DNA of 64,000 nucleotides from Bradyrhizobium prioriisuperbiae. Lineage in GTDB: Bacteria; Pseudomonadota; Alphaproteobacteria; Rhizobiales; Xanthobacteraceae. The position numbers and the translations under genes were made by a program. Position 1 is the stretch's first letter, and each line of letters starts with the position of its first letter. Positions 1 through 7,704 of the stretch are shown here, one piece after another. The stretch is from assembly GCF_032397745.1 (NCBI RefSeq), contig NZ_CP135921.1:4204501-4268500 (forward strand). The letters are read 5' to 3'. The notes below the pieces were generated by a model that was not told the origin of the DNA, did not search any database, and worked only from the letters and a program-made list of their open reading frames with translations.

Positions 1-14
1 TTGCTCCGTTGCCG

Positions 15-821
15 TCAGGCGAAGTAACAGCTGACCGAACCATAGGCGCCGAAATCGGCCTGGATGGTGTCGCCACTGCGGGTCTCGATCGGACGGATGA
101 ACGATCCCGCCAGCACGACCTGGCCCGGTTCGAGCGCAAGCCCGAGCGGGGCGAGTTTCCTGACCAGCCAGACAATGCCGTTGGCCGGATGATTGAGCAC
201 CCCGGCGGCGAGGCCGGTCTCTTCCAACTGGCCGTTACGGTAGCACAACGCGCCGATCCATCGCAGGTCAGTGTCCAGCGGGCGCAGCGGCCGTCCGCCC
301 AGCACGATGCCGGCATTGGCGGCGTTGTCGGCAATGGTGTCGACGATCTTACGGGTGGCCTTGGTCTCCGGATCGATGCGTTCGATCCGGGTATCGAGGA
401 TTTCCAGCGCGGGAACGACGAAATCGGTGGCGTTGAGCACGTCGAAAATCGTGCAGTCGGGCCCGCTGAGCCGATGCTTGATGACAAAAGCGAGCTCGGC
501 CTCCACGCGGGTGCCGATGAAGCGGTCCGCCGGCACGATGCCGCCGTCGCTGAAGAACATGTCGTCGAGCAGCACGCCGGAATCCGGCTCATCGATATTC
601 AGCGCGCTCTGCATCGCCTTCGAGGTGAGGCCGATTTTGTGGCCGCGCACCACGGCGCCTGCGGCCACCTTCAGCGCGACAAGCGCTTTCTGCACCGCAT
701 AGGCGTCGTCGACGGTCATGCCGGGAAATTCGATCGACAGCTGGCGAATCTGCTTGCGGCTCTTTTCCGCCGCAAGCAGCCGCCGGGCGGCATCGCGGAT
801 GGCCTCATCGGTCAAACTCAT
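15..821 (-). CDS. hpaH: 2-oxo-hept-4-ene-1,7-dioate hydratase
   Basis: The 268-residue protein has the usual length and sequence of the HpaH/HpcG hydratases of the fumarylacetoacetase-like fold. These add water to 2-oxo-hept-4-ene-1,7-dioate in the homoprotocatechuate (4-hydroxyphenylacetate) meta-cleavage pathway. Visible family features are the RGHKIGLTS stretch near residue 60, the acidic metal-site segment RVEAELAFV near residue 105 and the C-terminal [11 protein letters not shown]. It is complete at both ends and transcribed leftward out of the window, so the other hpa genes are presumably to the left. It is divergent from an HpaR-like regulator and shares a palindromic intergenic region with it. 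2-oxopent-4-enoate hydratase (MhpD/XylJ) is a related alternative; the neighbour regulator favours HpaH. Confidence 0.85.
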   Translation of the reverse strand: MSLTDEAIRDAARRLLAAEKSRKQIRQLSIEFPGMTVDDAYAVQKALVALKVAAGAVVRGHKIGLTSKAMQSALNIDEPDSGVLLDDMFFSDGGIVPADRFIGTRVEAELAFVIKHRLSGPDCTIFDVLNATDFVVPALEILDTRIERIDPETKATRKIVDTIADNAANAGIVLGGRPLRPLDTDLRWIGALCYRNGQLEETGLAAGVLNHPANGIVWLVRKLAPLGLALEPGQVVLAGSFIRPIETRSGDTIQADFGAYGSVSCYFA

Positions 822-856
822 CTGGATAAGTCCGTGTTTTCTCCCCGTGGAAAAGT

Positions 857-872
857 ATTTAACATGTTAAAT
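857..872. promoter_or_regulatory. Perfect 16-bp palindrome, probable HpaR operator
   Basis: ATTTAACATGTTAAAT is an exact inverted repeat in the AT-rich gap between the divergent hpaH and hpaR. MarR-family dimers bind such sites. It lies 36 bp upstream of the hpaH start, so binding could block both divergent promoters. The operator role is inferred. Confidence 0.6.
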
Positions 873-954
873 TAATCAGATCAACGCCGTTGTGAACTAA
901 TCTTTTGGGGGTGGCACGGTGGCGGGGTATGCTGCAGCGCGTGATGGACAGGTG

Positions 955-1521
955 ATGATGGCGGGACGTTTGCGGACAGCATCGATACAGGGCAAACCCC
1001 GGGCGGGGGCGCCATCGGACGTTGCCACGGCCGAGCCGGTGGCGCGAAAAGCGCCGATGCGCGAGTTCTCGCGCTCGCTGCCGATGGCGCTGTTGCGTGC
1101 ACGCGAAGCGGTGATGCGTCAGTTTCGCCCCTCGCTACGCGACCACGCTATGACCGAGCAGCAGTGGCGGATCCTGCGCGCCCTGACTGCAATCGACCAG
1201 ATCGAAGTCAGCGAACTGGCGCGGGCGACGTACCTGCTGGGTCCGAGTCTGTCGCGAATCCTGCGGGATCTTGAAGGGCGGCAATTGATTCAGCGCCGCT
1301 CCCCCGAGAGCGACCTGCGCCGTGGCATCGTGTCGATCACGCCGGCCGGCTTGGCGCTGATCGAGGCGGTGGCGCCGATTTCGGAAGAGATCTACGCCGA
1401 GATAACCCGGCGCTTTGGCGCCAAGAAGCTCGAAACGCTGCACGCCATGCTGCGCGAACTTGAAATGGAGCTGCTGGCGATTCCGGTCAGGGGCGGTGCG
1501 GAGGAGGCGGCCGAAGATTAG
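955..1521 (+). CDS. hpaR: MarR-family regulator, HpaR-like
   Basis: The core beginning MREFSRSLPM (ATG at 1057) matches HpaR repressors of homoprotocatechuate operons: a winged helix-turn-helix with SELARATYLLGPSLSRILRDL, followed by a basic wing. The family is normally about 140-150 residues, which fits a start at 1057. Longer in-frame starts exist at GTG 919 and at the twin ATG 955/958, which have an AGG-rich leader. I chose 955, giving about 188 residues with a low-complexity N-terminal extension. It is divergent from hpaH with a perfect palindrome between them, and 84 bp upstream of kynA in the same direction. Its inducer is expected to be a hydroxyphenylacetate-type aromatic. Confidence 0.8.
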   Translation: MMAGRLRTASIQGKPRAGAPSDVATAEPVARKAPMREFSRSLPMALLRAREAVMRQFRPSLRDHAMTEQQWRILRALTAIDQIEVSELARATYLLGPSLSRILRDLEGRQLIQRRSPESDLRRGIVSITPAGLALIEAVAPISEEIYAEITRRFGAKKLETLHAMLRELEMELLAIPVRGGAEEAAED

Positions 1522-1537
1522 TTCGCTCGATATGCTT

Positions 1538-1560
1538 TAGATATAAAATATCTATTGACC
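1538..1560 (+). promoter_or_regulatory. Inverted repeat abutting a -35-like box upstream of kynA
   Basis: TAGATAT-AAA-ATATCTA (1538-1554) has perfect 7-bp arms and directly abuts TTGACC (1555-1560), a -35-like hexamer 46 bp before the kynA start. The position suggests a regulator site controlling kynA. The binder could be an unlinked Lrp-type KynR or the upstream MarR protein. No convincing -10 box was found. Confidence 0.45.
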
Positions 1561-1605
1561 CGGGGGGCGCCGTATCGTCAGCTTTGTCGCTGAGGAGATC
1601 TCACC

Positions 1606-2676
1606 ATGGCTCGCGCCCCCGTCTATTATGGCGACTACCTGAAGCTCGATCGGCTGCTATCGTCGCAGGAGCCGGAAAGCGCCAAGATCGGCGTCAAGGC
1701 CCATGACGAGATGCTGTTCATCATCGTCCATCAGGCCTACGAACTGTGGTTCAAGCAGATCCTGCACGAACTCGATCGGATCGAGGCGGATTTCGGCACC
1801 ATCCCGGTCACCGACGATGCCATGGCGCGGATCGTTCACGGCCTCAATCGCATCCATGAGGTGCTGAAGCTCACCGTCGCCCAGCTCGATGTGCTGGAGA
1901 CCATGACGCCGTTCGACTTCCTGGATTTTCGCGACCTCTTGATGCCGGCGTCCGGCTTCCAGTCGCTGCAGTTCCGGCAGATCGAGACGCGGCTTGGGCT
2001 CGCCACCGCCACCCGCATTCCATTCGACGACAAGGCGATCGACGAGCGACTGTCGGACGGCGATCGCACGGCGCTGCGCACGACCGGCGGCAAGCCGTCG
2101 CTGTTCGATCTGCTCGACCAGTGGCTGGCGCGGACGCCATTTCTGGACTGGGGAGGGGCCACCTTCCGTGAGGCCTATCGGACCGCGGTGGAAAAGCATC
2201 TGACACGTGATGCCGACATGGTGCGCAATGATCCTGCGATTCCCGAGGAAAAACGCGCGCTGGAGCTCAGAAATATCGAGCGCGCGATCGCGGCGTTCTC
2301 GGCGATCTTTTCACCCACGGAGGATGGCGGTGGCTGGCGTCTGTCGGCGCCGTCGGTGCAGGCGGCGTTGTTCATCACGCTTTATCGCGACAAGCCGGCG
2401 GTGCAGCCGGCGTTCCGGCTGCTTGCCGCACTGATGGATATCGACGAGACCATGACGCTGTGGCGCTATCGCCATGCGCTGATGGTGGAGCGCATGATCG
2501 GGGTCAAGATCGGTACCGGCGGCTCGTCGGGTCACGCCTATCTGCGCACCACCGCGGAGCGGCACCGCATTTTCTCCGACTTGTTCCGGCTCTCCACCTT
2601 CCTGATCCCGCGCTCGGCGGTGCCGGAGCTGCCACCGCAAATTCAGTCGCTGATGGGCTTCGTCTACGCATCATGA
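1606..2676 (+). CDS. kynA: Tryptophan 2,3-dioxygenase
   Basis: Haem enzyme that opens the indole ring of L-tryptophan to N-formylkynurenine, the first step of the kynurenine pathway. Diagnostic segments are visible: HQAYELWFKQ with H42 (substrate-contacting His), GFQSLQFRQIE near 117-127, RYRHALMVERMIG with H290 as probable proximal haem ligand, and GTGGSSG at 303-309. At 356 residues it is longer than the ~280-residue bacterial minimum; the extra length lies in the middle helices (about 140-250). A GAGGAG ribosome site precedes the ATG. The stop overlaps the next gene's start (ATGA), so the two are translationally coupled. Confidence 0.93.
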   Translation: MARAPVYYGDYLKLDRLLSSQEPESAKIGVKAHDEMLFIIVHQAYELWFKQILHELDRIEADFGTIPVTDDAMARIVHGLNRIHEVLKLTVAQLDVLETMTPFDFLDFRDLLMPASGFQSLQFRQIETRLGLATATRIPFDDKAIDERLSDGDRTALRTTGGKPSLFDLLDQWLARTPFLDWGGATFREAYRTAVEKHLTRDADMVRNDPAIPEEKRALELRNIERAIAAFSAIFSPTEDGGGWRLSAPSVQAALFITLYRDKPAVQPAFRLLAALMDIDETMTLWRYRHALMVERMIGVKIGTGGSSGHAYLRTTAERHRIFSDLFRLSTFLIPRSAVPELPPQIQSLMGFVYAS

Positions 2677-3857
2677 CCATGCTCGATCTCAGTGCGCATT
2701 TCACCCAGTTCCGTGCGGCGGCGCCGAACCGGATCAATCTCGCCTGCCACAGCCATCATGACTGGCCCGACGTGACGCTGGCCGCGCAGGAGTTGTGCTG
2801 GCGCGACGCGGCACGGCTCGCCGGCGACAAATGGGGCCTGGTGTTTTCTGAACTGATCCCGACGGTCCAAGCCGCCATCGCGAAACACCTGAACCTGCCT
2901 GACGCATCGACCATCGCGGTCGCGCCCAACACCCACGAATTCCTGCGCCGGCTGTTATCCTGCTTTCCGGCTGATCGGCCGACCCGCATCCTCACCACCG
3001 ATGCGGAATTCCACACCGCGCGGCGGCAGCTCGAGCGGCTGGAAGAAGACGGGCTCGTCGCCGTGACCCGCATCGCTACCGAGCCGTTCGCGAGCTTCGG
3101 CGAACGGTTTTTTGCGGCCTGTCGCGCGGGCGGATATGATCTCGTCTTTGTCAGCCAGGTGTTCTTCAACTCTGCGGCAACCTGTGGCGATCTCCAGCAG
3201 CTTACGGACGCGCTGCCATCACGCGACACGTATCTGGTGATCGACGGCTATCACGGTTTCATGGCGCGGCCGACCGATCTCTCAGGCATTGCGGCGCGGG
3301 CCTTCTATCTGGCCGGCGGCTACAAATACGCCATGGCCGGCGAGGGCTGCTGTTTCCTGCATTGCCCGCCCGGCTACGGCGCGCGTCCCCGCGACACCGG
3401 ATGGTTCGCCGATTTCGGCTCGCTGGCCGCACCGCCGGGCAAGTCGGTCGGCTATCCCGAAGATGCCGGGCGTTTCCTGGGCGCCACCTTCGATCCATCC
3501 GGCCTCTACCGGCTCGCCGCCGTGTTCGACTGGCTCGCGCGCGAGGGCATTGGTGCGGAGCAGGCGCATCGGCATGCGCAGGCCCTGATGGCCCGCTTCC
3601 TCGACGCGGTCACTCCCCTGAACATCGCGGGATTGCGCCGCGAGGATCTGATGACACCGTTCGGCCCTGCCACTGAGCATGGCAACTTCCTCACCTTCCG
3701 CACCTCGCGCGCCGGCGAAATCGAGACCAGGCTCGCTGCGGTCGACATGCATTGCGATCATCGCGGCGACCGGCTGCGCTTCGGTTTCGGGCTCAGCACC
3801 ACGGCGGCAGTGGTCGATGAGGCGGTGGAGAGAATCGCGCGGGCTTTGGCTGGCTGA
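2673..3857 (+). CDS. Kynureninase-like class V aminotransferase-fold PLP enzyme
   Basis: 394 residues from the ATG that overlaps the kynA stop. It is a fold-type I PLP enzyme of the class V group: D191 and H194 in VIDGYHGF, and the Schiff-base lysine K218 in AGGYKYAMAGEG. Coupling to kynA makes cleavage of kynurenine to anthranilate and alanine the natural role. It is shorter than, and diverged from, classical KynU (about 410 residues, SYKYLNGGPG around the lysine), and the CCFLHCPPG motif after the lysine is unusual. Kynurenine formamidase (kynB) is not in the window. Another class V aminotransferase activity cannot be excluded. Confidence 0.72.
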   Translation: MTMLDLSAHFTQFRAAAPNRINLACHSHHDWPDVTLAAQELCWRDAARLAGDKWGLVFSELIPTVQAAIAKHLNLPDASTIAVAPNTHEFLRRLLSCFPADRPTRILTTDAEFHTARRQLERLEEDGLVAVTRIATEPFASFGERFFAACRAGGYDLVFVSQVFFNSAATCGDLQQLTDALPSRDTYLVIDGYHGFMARPTDLSGIAARAFYLAGGYKYAMAGEGCCFLHCPPGYGARPRDTGWFADFGSLAAPPGKSVGYPEDAGRFLGATFDPSGLYRLAAVFDWLAREGIGAEQAHRHAQALMARFLDAVTPLNIAGLRREDLMTPFGPATEHGNFLTFRTSRAGEIETRLAAVDMHCDHRGDRLRFGFGLSTTAAVVDEAVERIARALAG

Positions 3858-3932
3858 GACTCCTGGCGCAAAGCTTCCATTCGAACAAGGCTCCTGCCCG
3901 AAAATAAGTGATTGAAATCGAGGCGATGTTTG

Positions 3933-3959
3933 GCCACGGTCGGTTTGCCGGACCGTGGC
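3933..3959 (+). other. Strong hairpin upstream of the MFS gene
   Basis: GCCACGGTC (3933-3941) pairs with GACCGTGGC (3951-3959), and the loop can add two or three GC pairs. No T-tract follows, so it is not a standard intrinsic terminator. It sits 44 bp before the MFS start in the 146-bp gap after the kynureninase-like gene and could attenuate read-through or stabilise the downstream mRNA. Confidence 0.4.
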
Positions 3960-4003
3960 GAGGATTGTGATCGCCATGGCCAAGAAAAATTGGGGAGAAA
4001 CTC

Positions 4004-5341
4004 ATGAGCGAAGCACCGGCGCATCTGCGCGTGGTTTCGGGCGACAAGAGCGAACTCGAGACCTCGACCATCCGGACGATCTCCTGGCGGATCATTCCGT
4101 TCCTGATCCTGGCCTACTTCCTGGCCTATCTGGATCGCGTCAATCTCGGCTTCGCTGCGTTGACCATGAACGACGAGCTCAAATTCTCGCCACTGGTGTT
4201 CAGCTGGGGCATCGGCATCTTCTTCATCGGCTATTTCCTGTTCGAGGTGCCAAGCAACATCATCCTGCACAAGGTCGGCGCCAGCCGCTGGATCGCGCGC
4301 ATCATGGTGTCATGGGGCATCATTTCCGCGCTGATGGCGATCGTCAGCGGCCCCGTCAGTTTCTATGTGCTGCGTTTCCTGCTCGGCGTTGCCGAGGCCG
4401 GCTTTTTCCCCGGCATCATCCTCTACCTCACCTACTGGTATCCGGCCGAATATCGCGCCCGCATCCTCGCCGCCTTCGCCATCGCGGTGCCGGTCTCGAC
4501 CGTGATCGGCGCGCCGGTCTCGGGATTTCTGCTCGGGCTCGATGGTGTCGGCGGACTGAAAGGGTGGCAGTGGCTATTCATCCTGGAAGGCATTCCGTCC
4601 ATCCTGCTCGGCGTTGTCACCTGGTTCTATCTCACCGATCGTCCGGCCAAGGCCGCCTGGCTGTCGGCGGAACAGAAGCAGTGGCTGTCGACCAAACTTG
4701 CGAGTGAGGAGGCGGCCAAGGACGCTGCGCACGGCATGACATTGGGGCAGGCACTGTCGTCGCCGAAAGTGTTGCTTCTCAGCCTGATTTATTTCGGCTT
4801 TGTCGGTGCACTCTACGGCATGCAGTTCTGGCTGCCGACGATCGTCAAGGCGTTCGGCCTGAGCAACCTGCAGACCGGCTTCGTCACCGCGATCCCGTAT
4901 CTGTTCGGTTCGATCGCGATGATCTTCTGGGGCCGGCACTCCGACAGGACGCGTGAGCGGATCTGGCATGTGGCGCTGCCGTTCTTCCTGACCGCGCTGG
5001 CGCTCGGGGTCTCGAGTTACCTGACCGACCCGGTCCAGACCATGATCGCACTGACCTTTGCGGCCATCGGCGTGTTCTGCATCTTTGCCCTGTTCTGGAC
5101 GCTGCCAACCGCGTTCCTGAGTGGCACCGCGGCGGCGGGCGCGATCGCGCTGATCAATTCGATCGGCAATCTCGCGGGCTTCGGCGGCCCCTACCTGATC
5201 GGCTGGGTGAAAAACGCCACCGGCAGCACATCGTGGGGGCTGCTGGCCCTGGCGGTGATGCCGCTGATCGGCGGGCTGCTCGTCCTGGTGCTCAAGCACG
5301 ACAGCAAGACCGAATTCGCCGGAGCGACTCAGACGCGCTGA
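4004..5341 (+). CDS. MFS transporter, anion:cation symporter (ACS) type
   Basis: 445 residues with about twelve hydrophobic segments. The N-terminal helix plus AYLDRVNLGFA and the following FEVPSN loop are typical of the ACS group, which moves organic anions such as phthalate, tartrate and hydroxyphenylacetate with protons. ASRWIARIMVSWG and RFLLGVAEAGFFPG are the conserved helix 3-4 and helix 4-5 segments. A GGGGAGAAA ribosome site precedes the start. Downstream of kynA and the kynureninase-like gene, it may carry kynurenine, anthranilate or another aromatic acid; the hpa genes suggest hydroxyphenylacetate as an alternative. A decayed copy of its 3' region lies at 5967-6056. Confidence 0.85.
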   Translation: MSEAPAHLRVVSGDKSELETSTIRTISWRIIPFLILAYFLAYLDRVNLGFAALTMNDELKFSPLVFSWGIGIFFIGYFLFEVPSNIILHKVGASRWIARIMVSWGIISALMAIVSGPVSFYVLRFLLGVAEAGFFPGIILYLTYWYPAEYRARILAAFAIAVPVSTVIGAPVSGFLLGLDGVGGLKGWQWLFILEGIPSILLGVVTWFYLTDRPAKAAWLSAEQKQWLSTKLASEEAAKDAAHGMTLGQALSSPKVLLLSLIYFGFVGALYGMQFWLPTIVKAFGLSNLQTGFVTAIPYLFGSIAMIFWGRHSDRTRERIWHVALPFFLTALALGVSSYLTDPVQTMIALTFAAIGVFCIFALFWTLPTAFLSGTAAAGAIALINSIGNLAGFGGPYLIGWVKNATGSTSWGLLALAVMPLIGGLLVLVLKHDSKTEFAGATQTR

Positions 5342-5430
5342 CGACAGCCTCTCAAAATCTCTCGCGACAGGTGTTGCAACTCCAGCGTGTTTTTGGCAAG
5401 CCTGTCGCGGGCTAGCATTCTGGGGGCATT

Positions 5431-5955
5431 ATGCTGAAGACTTTGTTGGGGCTGGTGGCCATTGCCGCCATCGTGTCGGGCTGTGCGAGCGAACGGAGCG
5501 GTGCCGACTTTCTTGCGCTGTCGCAGAAGATGGGGCCGCCACGCGCGGGTCATTCGCGCATCGTGGTGTTGCGTGAAAAAGGCTATGGCGGAATCGTCGA
5601 TCAGGGCTGGGACGTGAAGCTCGATGGCGGACCGATGGCCGATCTGAAGACCGGCACGTACGTCTATGCAGATCGGCCGGCCGGCCGCCATGAGCTTTCC
5701 GCAAGCGCGGATCTGTTTCCGGGGATCAGTAAGCGCGACTTTGCCGCGGCACCCGGCAAGACCTATTTTTTCCTCACGCGGCCGAGTGACAGAGCCAAAG
5801 CCCTCGGTGCCATGTCGGCTGCCGGTGGTGTCGCGGGGCTTGTCATCGGCGCCGCGGTGACCTCCAACAATGCCAACCCCGGTCCGCTCGACTTCTTTCC
5901 CATGGAGGAGGCGGAGGCGAGAACCATGATCAACGATCTTCGCCTCGCGCCGTAG
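5431..5955 (+). CDS. Small lipoprotein, DUF2846-like
   Basis: 174 residues. The N-terminal signal ends in the lipobox VSGC with C18 as the lipidation site, so the protein should be membrane-anchored in the envelope. The body (RIVVLREKGYGGIV, DVKLDGGPMADLKTGTYVYAD, PAGRHELS, PGKTYFFL) resembles the beta-rich DUF2846 domain, in which a small ligand-like fold carries a GTYxYxDxPAGxH motif. A glycine/alanine-rich hydrophobic stretch (about residues 130-145) follows. It is flanked by the complete MFS gene upstream and an MFS relic downstream. Function unknown. Confidence 0.7.
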   Translation: MLKTLLGLVAIAAIVSGCASERSGADFLALSQKMGPPRAGHSRIVVLREKGYGGIVDQGWDVKLDGGPMADLKTGTYVYADRPAGRHELSASADLFPGISKRDFAAAPGKTYFFLTRPSDRAKALGAMSAAGGVAGLVIGAAVTSNNANPGPLDFFPMEEAEARTMINDLRLAP

Positions 5956-5966
5956 CGCATCGTTTC

Positions 5967-6056
5967 GCCGGCTTCGGCGGTCCCGATCTGATCGGATGGG
6001 TGAAGGACAGGACGGGCAGCACGTCGTCGAGGCTGCCGGCCCTGACGGTGATGCCG
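5967..6056 (+). pseudogene. Relic of an MFS transporter 3' region
   Basis: These 90 bases align without gaps to 5174-5263 inside the MFS gene. Read in frame they give AGFGGPDLIGWVKDRTGST..., against AGFGGPYLIGWVKNATGST... in the intact protein. There is no start, and the similarity stops on both sides, so this is a fragment. Third-position and replacement differences show an old or paralogous copy. A hairpin (CAGGGAG/CTCCCTG, 6085-6114) follows. Confidence 0.65.
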
Positions 6057-6177
6057 CGTGCTGCAGCTCGGGACAATTTACAAACAGGGAGTCCGCCCTT
6101 GGGCAGGCTCCCTGAGGCTATGAGACCTTCCGAGCCATCCACACTTGCTCATTGCTTAGAGGGCTTTGGTTATTATA

Positions 6178-6201
6178 TAGTCAAGATAGTCATTATGGTC
6201 A
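6178..6201 (+). promoter_or_regulatory. Three 9-bp-spaced T(A/G)GTCA repeats upstream of vapB
   Basis: TAGTCA at 6178, TAGTCA at 6187 and TGGTCA at 6196 form a direct-repeat ladder overlapping the AT-rich promoter (TATTATATAG) just before the antitoxin start. Antitoxin-toxin complexes usually autoregulate through repeated sites like these. Role inferred. Confidence 0.35.
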
Positions 6202-6214
6202 TGAGGGTTTTGGC

Positions 6215-6499
6215 ATGTCGAAAGTCAGCACCACGCCATCCTCACCGCCTCCCGGAGGCACCTGGACTCTTGCGGGGGCCAAAGCTCGGCTCTCCGAGGT
6301 GGTCGATCGTGCCCAAGCCGGACCCCAAACCATCACCCGCAACGGCAAGCCAAGTGCGGTTGTCGTCTCAGCCGAGGAATGGGCGCGCAAGACCATCCGC
6401 AAAGGCACCTTGGCTGAATTCCTGCTCGCCTCGCCGCTGCGAGGTGCTGATCTCGATCTGGAACGCCAGCGTGACACGCCTCGTGACGTCAAGCTGTGA
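6215..6499 (+). CDS. vapB: Phd/YefM-type antitoxin of a VapBC-like pair
   Basis: 94 residues from ATG 6215; longer upstream frames lack a ribosome site and run through the promoter. The core TWTLAGAKARLSEVVDRAQAGPQTITRNGKPSAVVVSAEEW is the Phd/YefM fold: an N-terminal DNA-binding part followed by a short toxin-neutralising tail (about residues 60-94). Its stop overlaps the GTG start of the PIN-domain toxin, so the pair is translationally coupled as usual for toxin-antitoxin operons. Confidence 0.85.
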   Translation: MSKVSTTPSSPPPGGTWTLAGAKARLSEVVDRAQAGPQTITRNGKPSAVVVSAEEWARKTIRKGTLAEFLLASPLRGADLDLERQRDTPRDVKL

Positions 6500-6918
6500 A
6501 CTTTCTGCTTGATACCAATGTGCTCTCGGAGGTGCAGCGACCTGCACCCAACCTGAAGGTCGTCGGCTGGCTTGATGTCGTCGACGAAGATCGGGTCTTC
6601 ATCAGTGTCGCTTCGATTGCCGAACTTCGGCGCGGCATTGCTTTGATGGACGACGGTCGCCGACGCACCGCGCTGGCCGCTTGGCTCGCCAATGATCTGC
6701 CGGCTCGCTTCGCTGAACGAACCCTGCCGATCGATCACGCGGTCGCCGAGCAGTGGGGCGAACTGATGGCGCGCAGCCGCCGAAGTGGCGTTGCGCTATC
6801 CGTTATGGATGGCTTCTTTGCAGCGACCGCGCTTGCCAAAGACCTCACGTTGGTCACGCGCAATGTCACGGATTTTGCGTCATTCGGCGTACCGCTGTTC
6901 AACCCGTCGGAGGAGTGA
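6496..6918 (+). CDS. vapC: VapC-type PIN-domain ribonuclease toxin
   Basis: 140 residues, GTG start overlapping the antitoxin stop. The four acidic PIN residues are present: D6 in LLDTNVLSE, E43 in IAELRRG, D105 in SVMDGFFAAT and D126 in TRNVTDF. It is therefore expected to be an intact Mg-dependent RNase, cleaving tRNA or other RNA when the antitoxin is lost. The protein is full length, unlike the neighbouring parE toxin. Confidence 0.9.
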   Translation: MNFLLDTNVLSEVQRPAPNLKVVGWLDVVDEDRVFISVASIAELRRGIALMDDGRRRTALAAWLANDLPARFAERTLPIDHAVAEQWGELMARSRRSGVALSVMDGFFAATALAKDLTLVTRNVTDFASFGVPLFNPSEE

Positions 6919-6957
6919 GATCCGATAGGTAGTGAACTCCGGCTTGGGTGTTCATCG

Positions 6958-7254
6958 CTACGGCTTAAAATGCATCCTGCCAATTTCGGCCCTTGGGGAA
7001 GAACCGCAGAATCGTGACGCGATCGTCCTCCACCATGAAGTCTGTCGCTCAAATCCGACAATGCGCAAGTCTGGGCGGATATCTTCGCGCCGGTGACCGC
7101 GTTCCGAAGCGATGTCGAAACCGAGACAATAGATTTCCAGGCGTTCGATATAGGACATGGCCACGCGCACGCCGGCAGCTGCGGCAATATAATCGTAAAG
7201 TTCGATAAGATCGTCGCGTGCTTCAGGTGAAAAAATGACGTCTCGACGCCTCAC
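6958..7254 (-). pseudogene. parE: ParE-type toxin, frameshifted near the C-terminus
   Basis: The first ~70 residues are a normal RelE/ParE toxin (FSPEARDDLIELYDYIA..., LRIVGFER). After GFERQT the open frame continues in an unrelated sequence to its stop at 6958. The expected ParE ending is in another frame: from the ATG complementary to 7034-7036 it reads MVEDDRVTILRFFPKGRNWQ followed by DAF and a stop at 6965-6967. A small net loss (1 mod 3, perhaps about 7 nt) around 7037-7045 explains this. The last beta strands, which normally carry toxin activity, are scrambled, so the toxin is probably dead unless this is a sequencing error. It starts by GTG overlapping the parD stop. Confidence 0.75.
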
Positions 7255-7532
7255 GAGCCGTCCTTCAGCCGCGCGGCATGTCGTGTCTTGATCTCGGCAA
7301 AGGCCTGTTCGGCTGAGATGCCGCGGGCGGGATTGGCTTTCATGGCGTCATAGACTGGCGCCACCTCTTCGCGCAGCCAACGTTCGACGGCCGCGTCCCG
7401 CTCTTGTAGGGCGCGAAGACCGGCGCGAACCACTTCGCTTCCAGAGGCATACGCCCCCGACGACACAAGCGTGTCGATGAAAGCCGTGTGCTCGGCAGGA
7501 AGACTGAAGGTGCGTTTTTCGGAATTGGACAT
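7251..7532 (-). CDS. parD: ParD-type antitoxin (CopG/RHH)
   Basis: 93 residues. The N-terminal ribbon-helix-helix is visible: KRTFSLPAEHTAFIDTLVSSGAYASGSEVVRAGLRALQERD. A charged C-terminal half (WLREEVAPVYDAMKANPARG) should wrap the toxin. Its stop overlaps the parE GTG start. A perfect inverted repeat, probably its operator, lies 36 bp upstream. The antitoxin looks intact although the linked toxin is frameshifted. Confidence 0.85.
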   Translation of the reverse strand: MSNSEKRTFSLPAEHTAFIDTLVSSGAYASGSEVVRAGLRALQERDAAVERWLREEVAPVYDAMKANPARGISAEQAFAEIKTRHAARLKDGS

Positions 7533-7567
7533 GACAGAGGTTTCCTGGTCGGCAGGATCTTATTCGC

Positions 7568-7588
7568 GGGTATGAATTTATCATACCC
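7568..7588. promoter_or_regulatory. ParD operator candidate
   Basis: GGGTATGA-ATTTA-TCATACCC has perfect 8-bp arms and lies just upstream of parD. The complementary strand contains TATGAT, a usable -10 box, within the repeat. This is the layout expected for autorepression by a ribbon-helix-helix antitoxin. Confidence 0.5.
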
Positions 7589-7638
7589 AAATCCGGTTCG
7601 CTTGATGACTGCAGCGGCATGATGCCTTGCGATTGTTC

Positions 7639-7664
7639 ACTGACGATTATTGACATTCGTCAGT
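7639..7664. promoter_or_regulatory. Operator/promoter of the RND efflux operon
   Basis: ACTGACGA (7639-7646) and TCGTCAGT (7657-7664) are perfect 8-bp arms. The spacer contains TTGACA (7650-7655), a consensus -35 box, so repressor binding would cover the promoter. A related TGACG-TATT-CGTCA repeat lies at 12025-12038, directly before the TetR gene of this operon. Confidence 0.55.
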
Positions 7665-7704
7665 AGTCAGATAACTTGCCCCCAATCAGCCTTGGGAGCG
7701 ACGG

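Noticed and set aside
5363..5409. CGCGACAGG...CCTGTCGCG inverted repeat before the lipoprotein gene, considered as a terminator of the MFS gene
   Set aside because: The 29-base loop is long and no T-tract follows the second arm; it remains only a possible structure.
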